Shown: positions 53,319-63,837 of the stretch, in pieces
How the letters are laid out: every line of letters starts with the position of its first letter
How positions within the stretch are numbered: the stretch's first letter is position 1
Assembly (NCBI GenBank): GCA_963830775.1
Contig: CAWHNT010000026.1
Coordinates: 1 to 64,000, forward strand
Direction: 5' to 3'
DNA length: 64,000 bases
Origin: CAWHNT01 sp963830775
Lineage (GTDB): Bacteria > Pseudomonadota > Alphaproteobacteria > Geminicoccales > Geminicoccaceae
The notes under the pieces: generated by a model
Told to the model about the DNA's origin: nothing
The model's input: only the letters and a program-made list of their open reading frames with translations
Databases searched by the model: none
Program-made: the position numbers and the translations under genes

Positions 53319-54452
53319 TTGCGGCGTCATCCCGGCGAACGGCGCCGCTACACGCCCCGTGAGCTGTTCTGGCAGGGGCTGCTGCTGGCGGCGTTCGGGG
53401 CGTTGGCGGCCTTCCTGGTCGTCAATGCCCAGACCAACCTCGCCCGCCGCAGCCTCACCTTCGGCTTCGGCTTCCTGGCCCGGCCCGCGGGCTTCGACAT
53501 CCCGTTCCACATCCCGGCCTGGCTGCCCTCGTTCAGCTACGGCCGGGCCTTGTGGGTCTGCCTCGTCAACACGCTGCTGGTCTCGGCGCTGGCCATCGTC
53601 ACCGGCAGCGTCCTGGGCCTCATGCTCGGGATCATGCGGCTCAGCGCCAACTGGCTCGTGCGCAACACGGCGTTGTGGATCGTGGAGCTGGTCCGCAACA
53701 CGCCGCAGCTGATCCAGCTCGTGTTCTGGTACGCGGGCGTGCTCCAGGCCCTGCCGTCGGTCCGGCAGAGCATCGACCTGCCGGGCAGTCTCTTCCTCAA
53801 CGTACGCGGCCTGTTCGTGCCTTGGCCGATCCTGGCCGAGGGGGCCCAGTGGTTGCCGGCGGCCTTCATGGCCTCGCTGATCGCCCTCCCGTTCCTGTGG
53901 CTGGTCCGGATACGCGGACGGCAGGTGGAGGCGGCCTCGCTGGCCTTGCCGCTCCTGTTCCTGGTGGCGATGGTCCTCACCACGCAGGGCGTCGATCGGC
54001 CCCAGCTCCAGGGCTTCAACTTCAAGGGTGGCATGGTCCTGCCGCCGGAGCTCGTGGCCCTGTGGCTGGGCCTCACCGTCTATGCCTCGGCCTTCATCGC
54101 CGAGATCGTCCGCGGCTCGATCGAGGCCGTGCCTTTGGGCCAGCGCGAGGCCGCCCGCTCGCTCGGCCTGCGGCCGGGGCCCGAGCTCTTCCTCATCGTC
54201 CTGCCGCAGGCGCTGCGGGTCATGATCCCGCCGCTCACCAGCCAGTACCTCAACATCATCAAGTCGAGCACGCTGGGAGCCGCCGTCGCCTATCCCGAGA
54301 TCGTCCAGATCTTCGCCGGCACGGTGCTCAACCAGTCCGGTCGGGCAATCGAGGTCATCACCATCGTCATGGGCGTGTTCCTGGTCATCAACCTCGCCGT
54401 CTCCGCACTCATGAACCGCTACAACCGCAAGATCCTGCTGACCGAACGATGA
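53319..54452 (+). CDS. aapQ: General amino-acid ABC transporter permease (AapQ type)
   Basis: Membrane subunit of about eight helices. VCLVNTLLVSALAIVTGSVLG, the extended loop with LFLNVRGLFVPWPIL and the ATPase-contact motif GQREAARSLGLRPGPELFLI are typical of AapQ. TTG start at 53319 with GGAGGG 5 bases upstream; no ATG is near. The stop overlaps the aapM start (ATGA). Confidence 0.92.
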   Translation: MRRHPGERRRYTPRELFWQGLLLAAFGALAAFLVVNAQTNLARRSLTFGFGFLARPAGFDIPFHIPAWLPSFSYGRALWVCLVNTLLVSALAIVTGSVLGLMLGIMRLSANWLVRNTALWIVELVRNTPQLIQLVFWYAGVLQALPSVRQSIDLPGSLFLNVRGLFVPWPILAEGAQWLPAAFMASLIALPFLWLVRIRGRQVEAASLALPLLFLVAMVLTTQGVDRPQLQGFNFKGGMVLPPELVALWLGLTVYASAFIAEIVRGSIEAVPLGQREAARSLGLRPGPELFLIVLPQALRVMIPPLTSQYLNIIKSSTLGAAVAYPEIVQIFAGTVLNQSGRAIEVITIVMGVFLVINLAVSALMNRYNRKILLTER

Positions 54453-55525
54453 GCCTGCCCAGTGCTGCCGACGCAACCCGCTGGTTGCGCCGCAACCTCT
54501 TTGCCGGCCCCTGGAGCACCCTGCTCACGCTCGTGATGCTGGCCCTCTTCGTGCTCGTCCTGCCGCCCTTCGTGCGCTGGGCCTTTCTCCAGGCGCACCT
54601 TTGGGGCCAGAACCGCCAGGCCTGCGGCACCGGCGGCGCCTGCTGGGCCTTCGTCACCGCCCGGGCCGGCACCTTCGTCTACGGCGCCTACCCGGTCGAG
54701 CAGCGCTGGCGGCCCAATCTCGTCTTCCTCCTCTTCCTGGCCTTCGTCATCCCCGCCTTCCGCGAGCGGATCGCCGGGCGCGGCCTGTGGGTGCTGCTCC
54801 TCATCACCCTGTTCCCGGTCCTGGCCGGCATCCTGCTCTGGGGCGGCGTGCTGGGCCTGCCTTACGTCGACACCGCCCGCTGGGGCGGGCTCATGGTCAA
54901 CTGCGTGCTGGCCTTCGTGGCGGTCGCGGGCTCGCTGCCCCTGGGCATCCTGCTCGCCCTCGGCCGTCGCTCCACCCTGCCCGTCGTACGCGGCTTCTGC
55001 ATCGCCTTCATCGAGCTCTGGCGCGGCGTGCCGCTCCTCACCGTGATCTTCATGGCCGCGGTGATGCTCCCGCTCTTCCTGCCCGAGGGTGCCAACCTCG
55101 ACCGCTTGGTCCGCGCCATGCTGGCCCTAACCCTCTTCACCGCCGCCTACATGGCCGAGGTGGTCCGCGGCGGCCTGCAGGGCATCCCGAAAGGCCAGCC
55201 CGAGGCCGCCTACTCGCTGGGCCTGGGCTACTGGCAGGTCCAGGGCCTGGTCGTCATGCCCCAGGCGCTGCGCATGGTGCTGCCGGCCATCGTCAACACC
55301 GTGATCGACCTCTTCAAGGACACCACGCTGGTGGCCATCGTCGGCATCACCGACCTTCTTGGCGTCGTCGGCCTTGCCCTGCGCGACCAGGCCTGGCTCG
55401 GCCTCGCCCGCGAAGGCTATCTCTTCGCCGGCCTCGTCTTCTTCCTCTGCTGCTTCGTCCTTTCCCGCTTCTCGGCCCGCCTCGAGCGCCGCATGGCCGT
55501 GGGCCACCACCGCGGCCACGCCTGA
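54449..55525 (+). CDS. aapM: General amino-acid ABC transporter permease (AapM type)
   Basis: Second permease of 358 residues. NTVIDLFKDTTLVAIVG and the coupling loop KGQPEAAYSLGLGYWQVQGLV are conserved; FIELWRGVPLLTVIFMAAVM is the core helix. ATG at 54449 overlaps the aapQ stop. In the usual aapJQMP order the ATPase gene aapP follows immediately. Here no ATPase is found downstream; instead there is unrecognised sequence and an IS110-type remnant. Confidence 0.93.
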   Translation: MSLPSAADATRWLRRNLFAGPWSTLLTLVMLALFVLVLPPFVRWAFLQAHLWGQNRQACGTGGACWAFVTARAGTFVYGAYPVEQRWRPNLVFLLFLAFVIPAFRERIAGRGLWVLLLITLFPVLAGILLWGGVLGLPYVDTARWGGLMVNCVLAFVAVAGSLPLGILLALGRRSTLPVVRGFCIAFIELWRGVPLLTVIFMAAVMLPLFLPEGANLDRLVRAMLALTLFTAAYMAEVVRGGLQGIPKGQPEAAYSLGLGYWQVQGLVVMPQALRMVLPAIVNTVIDLFKDTTLVAIVGITDLLGVVGLALRDQAWLGLAREGYLFAGLVFFLCCFVLSRFSARLERRMAVGHHRGHA

Positions 55526-55837
55526 TCCCGGCAGCCCTGGTCCTGAGTGCTGTCGCACCCAGGAACCCATGGCGAGCCGACCCGGCCTGCTTCTACGCTC
55601 CTCTGCCGTCACTCCCAGCCCCGAGCCTGCGGCATGCCCGCGTCGTTGCCGGCAACTCACAGGTCCGAGCACGACAGCCGGCCGAACACGACGCCGTCCC
55701 CGGCAAGCGTGCCCGCCACGAGCCTCGCCACGCACTCCGCCCCACCTTTCACCGCTCGGCTCGACCGCATGGTCCAAGGTTGGAGGAATTGGGCAGCATC
55801 GTGCGGCGGCCCGATTGGTTTCGATAGCTTCCACTGG
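55526..55837. other. Non-coding or decayed stretch after aapM
   Basis: About 310 bases with no recognisable gene. Short frames exist on both strands but none has family motifs or a supported start. The expected aapP coding sequence was looked for (Walker A, signature) and is not present. Confidence 0.45.
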
Positions 55838-56109
55838 CGGACGAAGGTTGAGCCCTTCTTCCCCAAGCTGCCGCACTTGCGAGTGGGAATCGAGGCGTGC
55901 GGCCGAGCATGGCCCTCGTGCTGGTGAAGAGCCTGCATCACCAGGCGGCTATGATGCTGCACACGGCGCGCGACCATTGATCGAGCAGCGCACCATGTTG
56001 GCCAAGGCGATTCGGGCGCATGCGGCCGAATTCGAGGTCTGCACGTCCGGGGGCACGGCAAGGTCGCGAGATGCTGCCGAAACGGGCAGCGCACGATGAA
56101 GGTGCCTGA
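55838..56109 (+). mobile_element. IS110/IS1111-type transposase remnant
   Basis: Three fragments of an IS110-family transposase lie in consecutive frames. TKVEPFFPKLPHLRVGIEACG (55841 on) corresponds to the N-terminal block FF.KLP..LVGIEAC. Then VKSLHHQAAMMLHTARD and LIEQRTMLAKAIRAHAAEFE match the middle block, followed by GHGKVA and EMLPKR. The sequence between the first and second blocks, including the DAADAEAI region, is deleted. No terminal repeats were found. A dead, internally deleted copy. Confidence 0.72.
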
Positions 56110-56219
56110 CCCGCGCGTGTTGCGGCAGCCCGCCGCTTCAGGGCTTGGCTGGGCCTCGTCCCCGGAGCACTACGCTACGGCCGACCGGCAGCTCCGGGGC
56201 GGGATCACCCGCGGCGGTT

Positions 56220-56498
56220 CTACTGAAGCTGCAGCATCGCCTCCGCATGCGTGTAGCGGGATGGCGCTACGAGATCGGTGCGGCCGACGCGGACGCTGAA
56301 GAGCTTGCCTTCGATCTTCTCGCGCCAGAACGTCAGGAACTTGTGCAGTTCGGGGTAGTCGGGGGCGAGGTCGTAATGCTGCCAGATGAACGTCTGCAGA
56401 AGGCTCGGGTGATCGGGCAGCCGATAGGTGATCTCGGCCGTCGCCAGCCGGTAGCCCTTCAGCTGCAGATCCATCGCCATATCTGGCCGTCGGCGCAT
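56220..56498 (-). CDS. Usg family protein
   Basis: A 92-residue alphaproteobacterial protein of the Usg family, named for its position upstream of trpF in Caulobacter. LKGYRLATAEITYRLPDHPS, QTFIWQHYDLAPDYPELHKFL and FWREKIEGKLFSVRVG are the conserved core. The function is unknown. ATG at 56498; ATG at 56480 (MAMDLQL) is also plausible. Divergent from groES with its regulatory region between. Confidence 0.88.
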   Translation of the reverse strand: MRRRPDMAMDLQLKGYRLATAEITYRLPDHPSLLQTFIWQHYDLAPDYPELHKFLTFWREKIEGKLFSVRVGRTDLVAPSRYTHAEAMLQLQ

Positions 56499-56648
56499 GC
56501 TCGTCTCCGTCTCTCCGGATCAGGCTCCGGGAACGATCATGCCCCGCCAATGGTAAGCGTCAAGTTAATGCCGCGGAAAATCCCTTGATTCCCAAGCTGT
56601 TAGCAGCCAAGGAGGACGAGTGCTGATATTTTCTGCGGCGGCCCCCTC

Positions 56649-56677
56649 TTGCACGCGACGCGCGATCCGACTAAGTA
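56649..56677 (+). promoter_or_regulatory. Sigma-70-type groESL promoter
   Basis: TTGCAC, a 17-base spacer, TAAGTA. It lies 12 bases before the CIRCE element, so transcripts would start next to or inside the operator. Confidence 0.6.
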
Positions 56678-56688
56678 GCAGCCCGTGT

Positions 56689-56715
56689 TTGGCACTCATT
56701 GGGTTCGAGTGCTAA
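56689..56715 (+). promoter_or_regulatory. CIRCE element (HrcA operator)
   Basis: TTGGCACTC-N9-GAGTGCTAA, matching the CIRCE consensus TTAGCACTC-N9-GAGTGCTAA at all but one position, 41 bases upstream of the groES start. Implies HrcA repression of groESL; hrcA is not in the window. Confidence 0.93.
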
Positions 56716-56756
56716 CAACCCCATCATCGAGTGCTGGTTCTCAGGAGGCTCAGGCC

Positions 56757-57071
56757 ATGAAGTTCAGGCCGCTGCACGATCGCGTCCTCGTCAAGCGGGT
56801 CGAGGAAGAGCAGAAGACGAAGGGCGGGATCATCATCCCCGATACCGCCAAGGAAAAGCCGATGCAGGGCGAGGTCCTGGCCGTCGGCCCGGGCGTGCGC
56901 AACGAGGATGGCGATCTGATCGCCCTCGACGTGAAGCCCGGCGACCGCATCCTGTTCGGCAAGTGGTCCGGCACCGAGGTCAAGCTCGACGGCGACGAGC
57001 TGCTGATCATGAAGGAGTCGGACATCATGGGCATCCTCGACGAGGGTGTAGCGTTCAAGGCCGCCGCCTGA
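56757..57071 (+). CDS. groES: Co-chaperonin GroES
   Basis: Lid of the GroEL folding chamber, 104 residues. KFRPLHDRVLVKRVEEEQKT, the mobile loop KTKGGIIIPDTAKEKPMQG, and GDRILFGKWSGTEVKLDG with LIMKESDIMGIL are typical. ATG at 56757 after AGGAGG. Heat-shock control through the CIRCE element is expected. Confidence 0.97.
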   Translation: MKFRPLHDRVLVKRVEEEQKTKGGIIIPDTAKEKPMQGEVLAVGPGVRNEDGDLIALDVKPGDRILFGKWSGTEVKLDGDELLIMKESDIMGILDEGVAFKAAA

Positions 57072-57108
57072 TCCGGCCGGTCGACTGAGTTCAACGGAGG
57101 CGTTTCAG

Positions 57109-58750
<1,642 letters not shown>

Positions 58751-58779
58751 TCCACACCGGATCGGAACGTCGCAAGGGG

Positions 58780-58807
58780 AGGGCCGCGCCGCAGGGCGCG
58801 GCCCTTT
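58780..58807 (+). terminator. groESL terminator
   Basis: AGGGCCGCGCC and GGCGCGGCCCT form a perfect 11-bp stem with a GCAG loop, followed by a short T run, 30 bases after the groEL stop. Confidence 0.8.
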
Positions 58808-58970
58808 CCATTTCTGGTCGGGTGGAGATCTGGAAGGGCTGTGACCCGCCAGGGTGCCCTGGCAGGCTGCCTCGTTCGGGTCGCTCTCAAGCGACCTTCG
58901 CCAGCCATGCGCCACGGAGAGCGTAGACCCGCCGGCGAAGCTCCAACCGCGCATCATGGCCGATGAGCGA

Positions 58971-60685
58971 TCAGGGCGGCGGAGGGTGGGGAACGATCCC
59001 GTACTTGCGCTCCAGCGCTTGGACCAGCCAGCCCAGGTCGGGATATGCCGCGAGATGCCCTGCCAGCGCCTGCCAACTCACCCGACGCAGGTAGCCGGGG
59101 ATCCTGGATGCTTCCCTGGCGATCTGCCATTGGCGATCGGCCAAGCCACCCTGCGCGAAGGCCGGATTGCGCTCGTCGTAGATGACGAGAACGTGTGCCT
59201 TGTCGGTCGAGAGGCAGCCATCACGCCAAGCGGCCGCGAGAGCCGGCGTACCGGCAGCGGTATTCGCGGGGCAGTGCGCGAATGGGCCAGCTTCTCAACC
59301 GCCGTCCGCTCCGCCTCGCTCAGCGCGCGCAGTCGTAGCCGTCGCATCAGGGCTCCTCCAGCTTGGGACAGCTCTGAAATGGAGCAACTTGCCGGATGAA
59401 CCACTAAGCTGGTAGCTGATACCAAAACGGCAGAGCAGCACGCCCTCCTGGGCGGGCCAGTGGAAAAGGTCAGGCAGCAAATTCAAGTAGCCGATCCGGG
59501 TTGCGGTAAGGGCACATCGCTCCTTGCGGCCGGCTTGGTGTGTGTAGGTACCGTCGCAGAAGCGGCTGTCGAAGGATGAATCGCAAGGGTGGAGACGCGC
59601 GCGGGAGCAAGTGCCGAACTCGTTTTCTGACAGCTTGCACTCCACCGCGATCTGCTTCCCGTCGGGGGCATGGAGAAGCACATCGAGAGTGGTGGGTCTT
59701 GGCTCGCCTGGAAGGCGCACCTCACGCTCCAGTTCGAGGCTCAATGGCTCTGCCCGATCGAAGGACGCCGGCGAGCCGCACTCAGCTTTGAGGCCCGCCA
59801 GCGCGCCCAGACGGTCCAGCGCCTTGAGCGACGCGAAGACACTCTGCGGTGAGCGCCTGCGAGCTGAGCAGGCTCGCGAAGTGCTTGTGGCGCCTCGAGG
59901 GTGGTATCGCGTCGCGGATCGCCTGCGTGATCTCGGGGCTTGCGGCCGGGGGCGTGAGAACATTCAGGTGCGCGTCCGCGCTTTGGAGCACCGGCGGGCG
60001 GCGACAGTCCGGGTGCCCGTCCAACTCACCGTGGTGATGGACGTCAGCCCAGGGCCACAGGAAGTTCCGCAACTGGGTCAGGTAGACGGAACGAGGCCCT
60101 CCGGCGCAAGCGTTCGCGGAACGGCCCGCCTCGTGGAAGCCGACAGCCGAGAACATCGGCGGGTGAGCCGGGCGGGGGCAGTTTGCGTCGGGCCGGTAGT
60201 CGATCTCGAAGCCCGACATGGCGAGGCAGACGACGCGGACGCCGAGCAGGGCTTCGATGTCCTCGAAGAGGTGGGCGAAGAGCGGTGAGCGTTTCGTCGG
60301 CGTTCTTGGATTTTAAGGGCGTTTGGTGGTCGATTAGCCTCAGAACACCAACCCCGGGCCAATGCTGGGAGTACGGGTGCGCTGCGCTGGCCTGACCGTT
60401 GTAGAGAGCTGCCGCACAGGGAACCTCCTTCGGCGGGCCCTCGGCGCAGATCGCCGGCGGTTCATGGACCAGATAGCGCTTGCCAGCGCAGGTCCGGTGC
60501 GGAGCGCGTGCGCGGAGCAGCCGATACTCACGTGCCAGAGCGATTGGGTCGAGCTGGTCGAGGTGCTTGGCGAGATTGCCTTTCGGGAACCTCGACTTGA
60601 GCAGGATAGGGTAGGCAGTCGGATCGAGCGGCGGCTGGCTGCAGGTGTCGCCCTTGCACTTGGTGTCGCCGGTCGGACAGGTCAT
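58971..60685 (-). pseudogene. PGN_0703-like putative restriction endonuclease, disrupted
   Basis: A nuclease-fold gene in several frames. The start at 60685 (MTCPTGDTKCKGDTC) leads into LLKSRFPKGNLAKHLDQLDP and YNGQASAAHPYSQHWPG. A shift near 60283 continues with LFEDIEALLGVRVVCLAMSG, and one near 59850 with SVFASLKALDRLGALAGL. The PD-(D/E)xK core is TTLDVLLHAPDGKQIAVECK followed by ENEFGTCSRARL; then FCDGTYTHQAGRKERCAL and DLFHWPAQE. A tail of NPAFAQGGLADRQWQIA, SWQALAGHLAAYPDLGWLV ends at 58971. Between 59415 and 59290 the frame is broken by stops and by a stretch encoding SEAERTAVEKLAHSRTAP, which looks like the N-terminus of an IS630-type transposase. Family recognised from memory; likely inactive. 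Confidence 0.62.
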
Positions 60686-60836
60686 GCGGGGCTGGCTCGC
60701 CTGGAGGGCTGGTCTCACGATCGCACCAGGGCAGGGTACCGGGCTTCTCTTGCCATCCGGTAAACGGACCAGCGGTACGCGACCGTCGACAGAGCGCGCC
60801 CGACGTGCGAATCACAAGGCTCGGTCCGCTGGGGGC

Positions 60837-61553
60837 ATGGCCGTGACACAACCCGATCCGCTGGCGCGGCGGCGTGAGCTGCTGGCCAGCCACTTCCTGC
60901 TTCAGCATCTTCAGCCAGGCGAGCTCGACGAGCTGCTGCGGTTCGCGCGCGAGCGGCGCTATGCCAGTGACGAGGTGATCTTCCGGCGCGGGGATGTGGG
61001 CACCAGCATGATGGCCGTGCTGGACGGGAGGGTGCGGATCGGCGTGTCGTCCGAAGGGGGGAAGGAGATCACGCTGGCGATCTTCGCGCCCGGGAGCGTG
61101 TTCGGCGAGATCGCGCTCATCGACGGCAAGGGGCGGACCGCGGACGCCGCGGCGATGGGTCCCTGCCGGCTGCTCGTGCTGGATCAGCGCGACTTCCTGC
61201 CGTTCCTCGAGCGCCATCCGCGCACGGCCATCCGGCTCCTGCAGGTGATGTGCGACCGGGTGCGGCGGGCCAACGGGCTGTTCGAGGGCCTGGTGTTCAT
61301 GGGCCTCGAGGGCAGGCTCGCCAAGCTGATCCTCCAGCTCGCCGAGGAGCATGGCGAGCAGGCGCCGCAGGGCAGGCGGATCGCCATCAAGCTCTCGCAG
61401 GGCGAGCTGGCGACGCTCGTGGCCGCGACGCGGGAGAGCGTGAACAAGCAGCTGCGCGCCTGGACCGATCTGGGCCTCGTCGCCCAGGAGCGCGGCTACA
61501 TCGTGCTCCGGGACCAGGAGTCGTTGCGCATGCTGGCCGAGACGGAGGACTGA
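60837..61553 (+). CDS. Crp/Fnr-family transcriptional regulator
   Basis: Cyclic-nucleotide-binding domain at about residues 20-130 (LQHLQPGELDELLRFARER, FRRGDVGTSMMAVLDGRVRI, APGSVFGEIALIDGKGRTA) and a C-terminal winged helix (KLSQGELATLVAATRESVNK). There is no N-terminal cysteine cluster, so it is not an oxygen-sensing Fnr. The effector is unknown. ATG at 60837. The quinone oxidoreductase gene begins 2 bases after its stop, suggesting one operon. Confidence 0.92.
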   Translation: MAVTQPDPLARRRELLASHFLLQHLQPGELDELLRFARERRYASDEVIFRRGDVGTSMMAVLDGRVRIGVSSEGGKEITLAIFAPGSVFGEIALIDGKGRTADAAAMGPCRLLVLDQRDFLPFLERHPRTAIRLLQVMCDRVRRANGLFEGLVFMGLEGRLAKLILQLAEEHGEQAPQGRRIAIKLSQGELATLVAATRESVNKQLRAWTDLGLVAQERGYIVLRDQESLRMLAETED

Positions 61554-61555
61554 GG

Positions 61556-62560
61556 ATGGCCCAGCTGCCGGCCGAGATGACCTACATCCGGATCGACCGT
61601 CCGGGCCCGCCGGAGGTGCTGGTGCCGGCCCGCATGGCCGTGCCGCAGCCGGGCCCCGAGGAGGTGCTGATCAAAGTGGCGGCGGCCGGCGTCAACCGTC
61701 CGGACGTTCTGCAACGTCAGGGCGGCTATCCGCCCCCACCGGGCGCCACCGCCGTGCCGGGGCTGGAGGTCGCGGGCGAGATCGTGGCGGTGGGACCCGA
61801 CGTGGAACGCTGGCAGGCCGGTGACAGAGTGATGGCCCTGGTCGCCAGCGGCGGCTACGCGGAGTACTGCATCGCCCCGGGTGCCCAGGTCCTGCCGGTC
61901 CCAGGTGACCTGGAGATGGTCGAGGCAGGGGCCGTCCCGGAGACCTTCTTCACCGTCTGGACCAACGTCTTCGACCGCGGCCGGCTGCAGCCCGGCGAGA
62001 CGTTCCTGGTCCATGGCGGCTCGTCCGGCATCGGCACCACCGCCATCCAGCTTGCCTCGGCCTTCGGCGCCACGGTGCTGGCGACCGCCGGCAGTGCCGA
62101 CAAGTGCGCCGCCTGTGAGAAACTGGGCGCTGCGCGCGCCATCAATTACCGCGAGGAGGACTTCGTCGCGGCCGCCAAGGAGGCCACCGGCGGGAAGGGC
62201 GTCGACCTGATCCTCGACATGGTGGGCGGCGACTATGTCGAGAAGAATCTCGCGGCGCTGAAGGTCGAGGGGCGGCTGGTGCAGATCGCCTGGCTCAAGG
62301 GTGCCAAGGTCACCGCCAACTTCACCCAGCTCATGGTCAAGCGCCTGACCTGGACCGGCAGCACGCTGCGGCCGCGCTCCGTCGAGGAGAAAGGGGCGAT
62401 TGCGCGAGCCCTGGAGGCCAGGGTCTGGCCGCTTCTCGCGGCCGGCAAGGTCCGGCCGTCGATCTTCCGCACCTTCCCGCTGGCCGAAGCCGCCAAGGCG
62501 CATGCGCTCATGGAGACGAGCGAGCATATCGGCAAGATCGTGCTCGTCATGGCTCACTGA
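61556..62560 (+). CDS. NAD(P)H quinone oxidoreductase (PIG3/Qor type)
   Basis: Zinc-free medium-chain dehydrogenase of 334 residues. AAAGVNRPDVLQRQGGYPPP is the PIG3-class motif, GLEVAGEIVAVGPDVERW follows, the cofactor site is FLVHGGSSGIGTTAIQLA, and GSTLRPRSVEEKGAIAR with FPLAEAAKAHALMETSEHIG ends the protein. Reduces quinones one or two electrons at a time. Probably co-transcribed with the Crp-family regulator. Confidence 0.93.
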   Translation: MAQLPAEMTYIRIDRPGPPEVLVPARMAVPQPGPEEVLIKVAAAGVNRPDVLQRQGGYPPPPGATAVPGLEVAGEIVAVGPDVERWQAGDRVMALVASGGYAEYCIAPGAQVLPVPGDLEMVEAGAVPETFFTVWTNVFDRGRLQPGETFLVHGGSSGIGTTAIQLASAFGATVLATAGSADKCAACEKLGAARAINYREEDFVAAAKEATGGKGVDLILDMVGGDYVEKNLAALKVEGRLVQIAWLKGAKVTANFTQLMVKRLTWTGSTLRPRSVEEKGAIARALEARVWPLLAAGKVRPSIFRTFPLAEAAKAHALMETSEHIGKIVLVMAH

Positions 62561-62581
62561 CTTGATCGCCGCCCCCAAGTC

Positions 62582-63148
62582 ATGGAAGCGCTTACGACCC
62601 ATCTCGGCCATACGGAAATCCTGATCCGTCTCGGCGTCGCCGCCGGGATCGGCTTTCTGGTCGGGCTCGAGCGCGAGCTGAAGAGCAAGAACCTGGGCCT
62701 GCGCACCAACATGCTGGTGGCGATCGGTGCTGCCCTCTTCGGCCTGATCGGATCGGAGATGATGGCCCGGTTCGAGAGCATGCCGTCCGGTGCGCTGCAG
62801 TTCGATCCGTCCCGGATCATCGAGGGCATCATCACCGGCATCGGCTTTCTCGGCGCCGGCGCCATCATCCAGGGCCGCCAGGACATCCACGGCGGCACGA
62901 CCGCGGCGTGCGTCTGGGTCCTGGGTGGGGTCGGGCTTGCCTGCGGGCTGGGCCTCTACGGACTCGCGGTGGTGGCGGGTGCCATGCTGTTCGTGGTGCT
63001 GGCGGTGATCGGCTATTTCACCGGCAGCGGTACCTCAAAGCCGGCGCAGGAGGATCTCCCGCACACCGACCGGCGCTCGGCTCCGGCACGGGCAGCTCAG
63101 AGTGCCACCGGCGTCCAGAATGCCTCGCCGGGCCGGCCGTCGGCGTAG
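62582..63148 (+). CDS. MgtC/SapB-family membrane protein
   Basis: Four to five hydrophobic helices with the family motifs GFLVGLEREL, GLRTNMLVAIGAALFGLIG and GIITGIGFLGAGAIIQG, GTTAACVWVLGGVGLACG. Members are linked to magnesium homeostasis and ATP-synthase regulation, or have no known role. The polar tail after GYFTGSG is short, without the ACT-like domain of virulence MgtC. ATG at 62582. The 3' end overlaps the convergent NRDE gene by 52 bases. Confidence 0.9.
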   Translation: MEALTTHLGHTEILIRLGVAAGIGFLVGLERELKSKNLGLRTNMLVAIGAALFGLIGSEMMARFESMPSGALQFDPSRIIEGIITGIGFLGAGAIIQGRQDIHGGTTAACVWVLGGVGLACGLGLYGLAVVAGAMLFVVLAVIGYFTGSGTSKPAQEDLPHTDRRSAPARAAQSATGVQNASPGRPSA

Positions 63149-63837
63149 AGCCAGACCGGGCGCTCGCTGGGGTAGGGCGGCAGGGCCAGGAGGGAGCTGC
63201 TGACCGTGCCATAGTCGCCATCGGTGACGATGGTCATGGCGTCGCGGGGCTCGGCCGTCTCGCTCGTTCGATCCGCCAGCAGCGCCTTCCAGGCCTCCCA
63301 CTCGTTCCGGCCGGGGTCGGGCGGCGGGGCGGTGCGGAAGAGCGGCAGGTAGCGGCGGGTACGGCCCGACCCGCGGTCGTTGAGGTCTCCGGACTCCAGC
63401 ATCGATAGGCCGGGCGGGAGGGGCTCCAACCGGATCCTCGGGCCGCCGGTATTGCTCAGGAGGAAGGCGTTCTCCGCGTCGGCGATGACGAGGTTGAAGG
63501 TGCGGTAAGCGGCGGGATCGAGGTCGGCCAGGGCTTGGGCCGCGTCGCTCGCGTCCGCATGGTCCAGGGCCTCCAGCACGAGTTCGCCGCGCGAGCGCTT
63601 GCCGGGGGCGGGGCCCAGGGAGCCGCGGCGGTTGAGGACGGCGGCGACGAGGCCGTGGTCGTTGAGCCCCAGCCAGGTGCCGCCCGCCAGCTCGTCGAGG
63701 CCGGCCACGACCTCGGGGCGGTCCGGCCAGTGCCGGGCCGGCGGGCGCGCGGGCCGCGTGCGCAGCTCGTCGCGGTTGGCGGCCACGATCAAGGGCCAGG
63801 CAGCACCGGGCCTGCGCAGGGCGATCAGCGTGCACAT
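63097..63837 (-). CDS. NRDE-family (TANGO2-like) protein
   Basis: Ntn-hydrolase-like protein of 246 residues. The N-terminal Cys (MCTLIALRRPG) is the would-be nucleophile, and the family name motif NRDE lies in IVAANRDELRTRPARPP. HWPDRPEVVAGLDELAGGTW, NDHGLVAAVLNRRGSLGP and the end block MTIVTDGDYGTVSSSLLAL are conserved. The human relative TANGO2 is implicated in heme/lipid handling; bacterial role unknown. ATG at 63837 chosen because Cys2 must follow the start. Confidence 0.92.
   Translation of the reverse strand: MCTLIALRRPGAAWPLIVAANRDELRTRPARPPARHWPDRPEVVAGLDELAGGTWLGLNDHGLVAAVLNRRGSLGPAPGKRSRGELVLEALDHADASDAAQALADLDPAAYRTFNLVIADAENAFLLSNTGGPRIRLEPLPPGLSMLESGDLNDRGSGRTRRYLPLFRTAPPPDPGRNEWEAWKALLADRTSETAEPRDAMTIVTDGDYGTVSSSLLALPPYPSERPVWLYADGRPGEAFWTPVAL

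Noticed and set aside
55547..55927. 126-codon plus-strand frame after aapM as a gene
   Set aside because: No ribosome site or homology except the last part, which belongs to the IS110 remnant.
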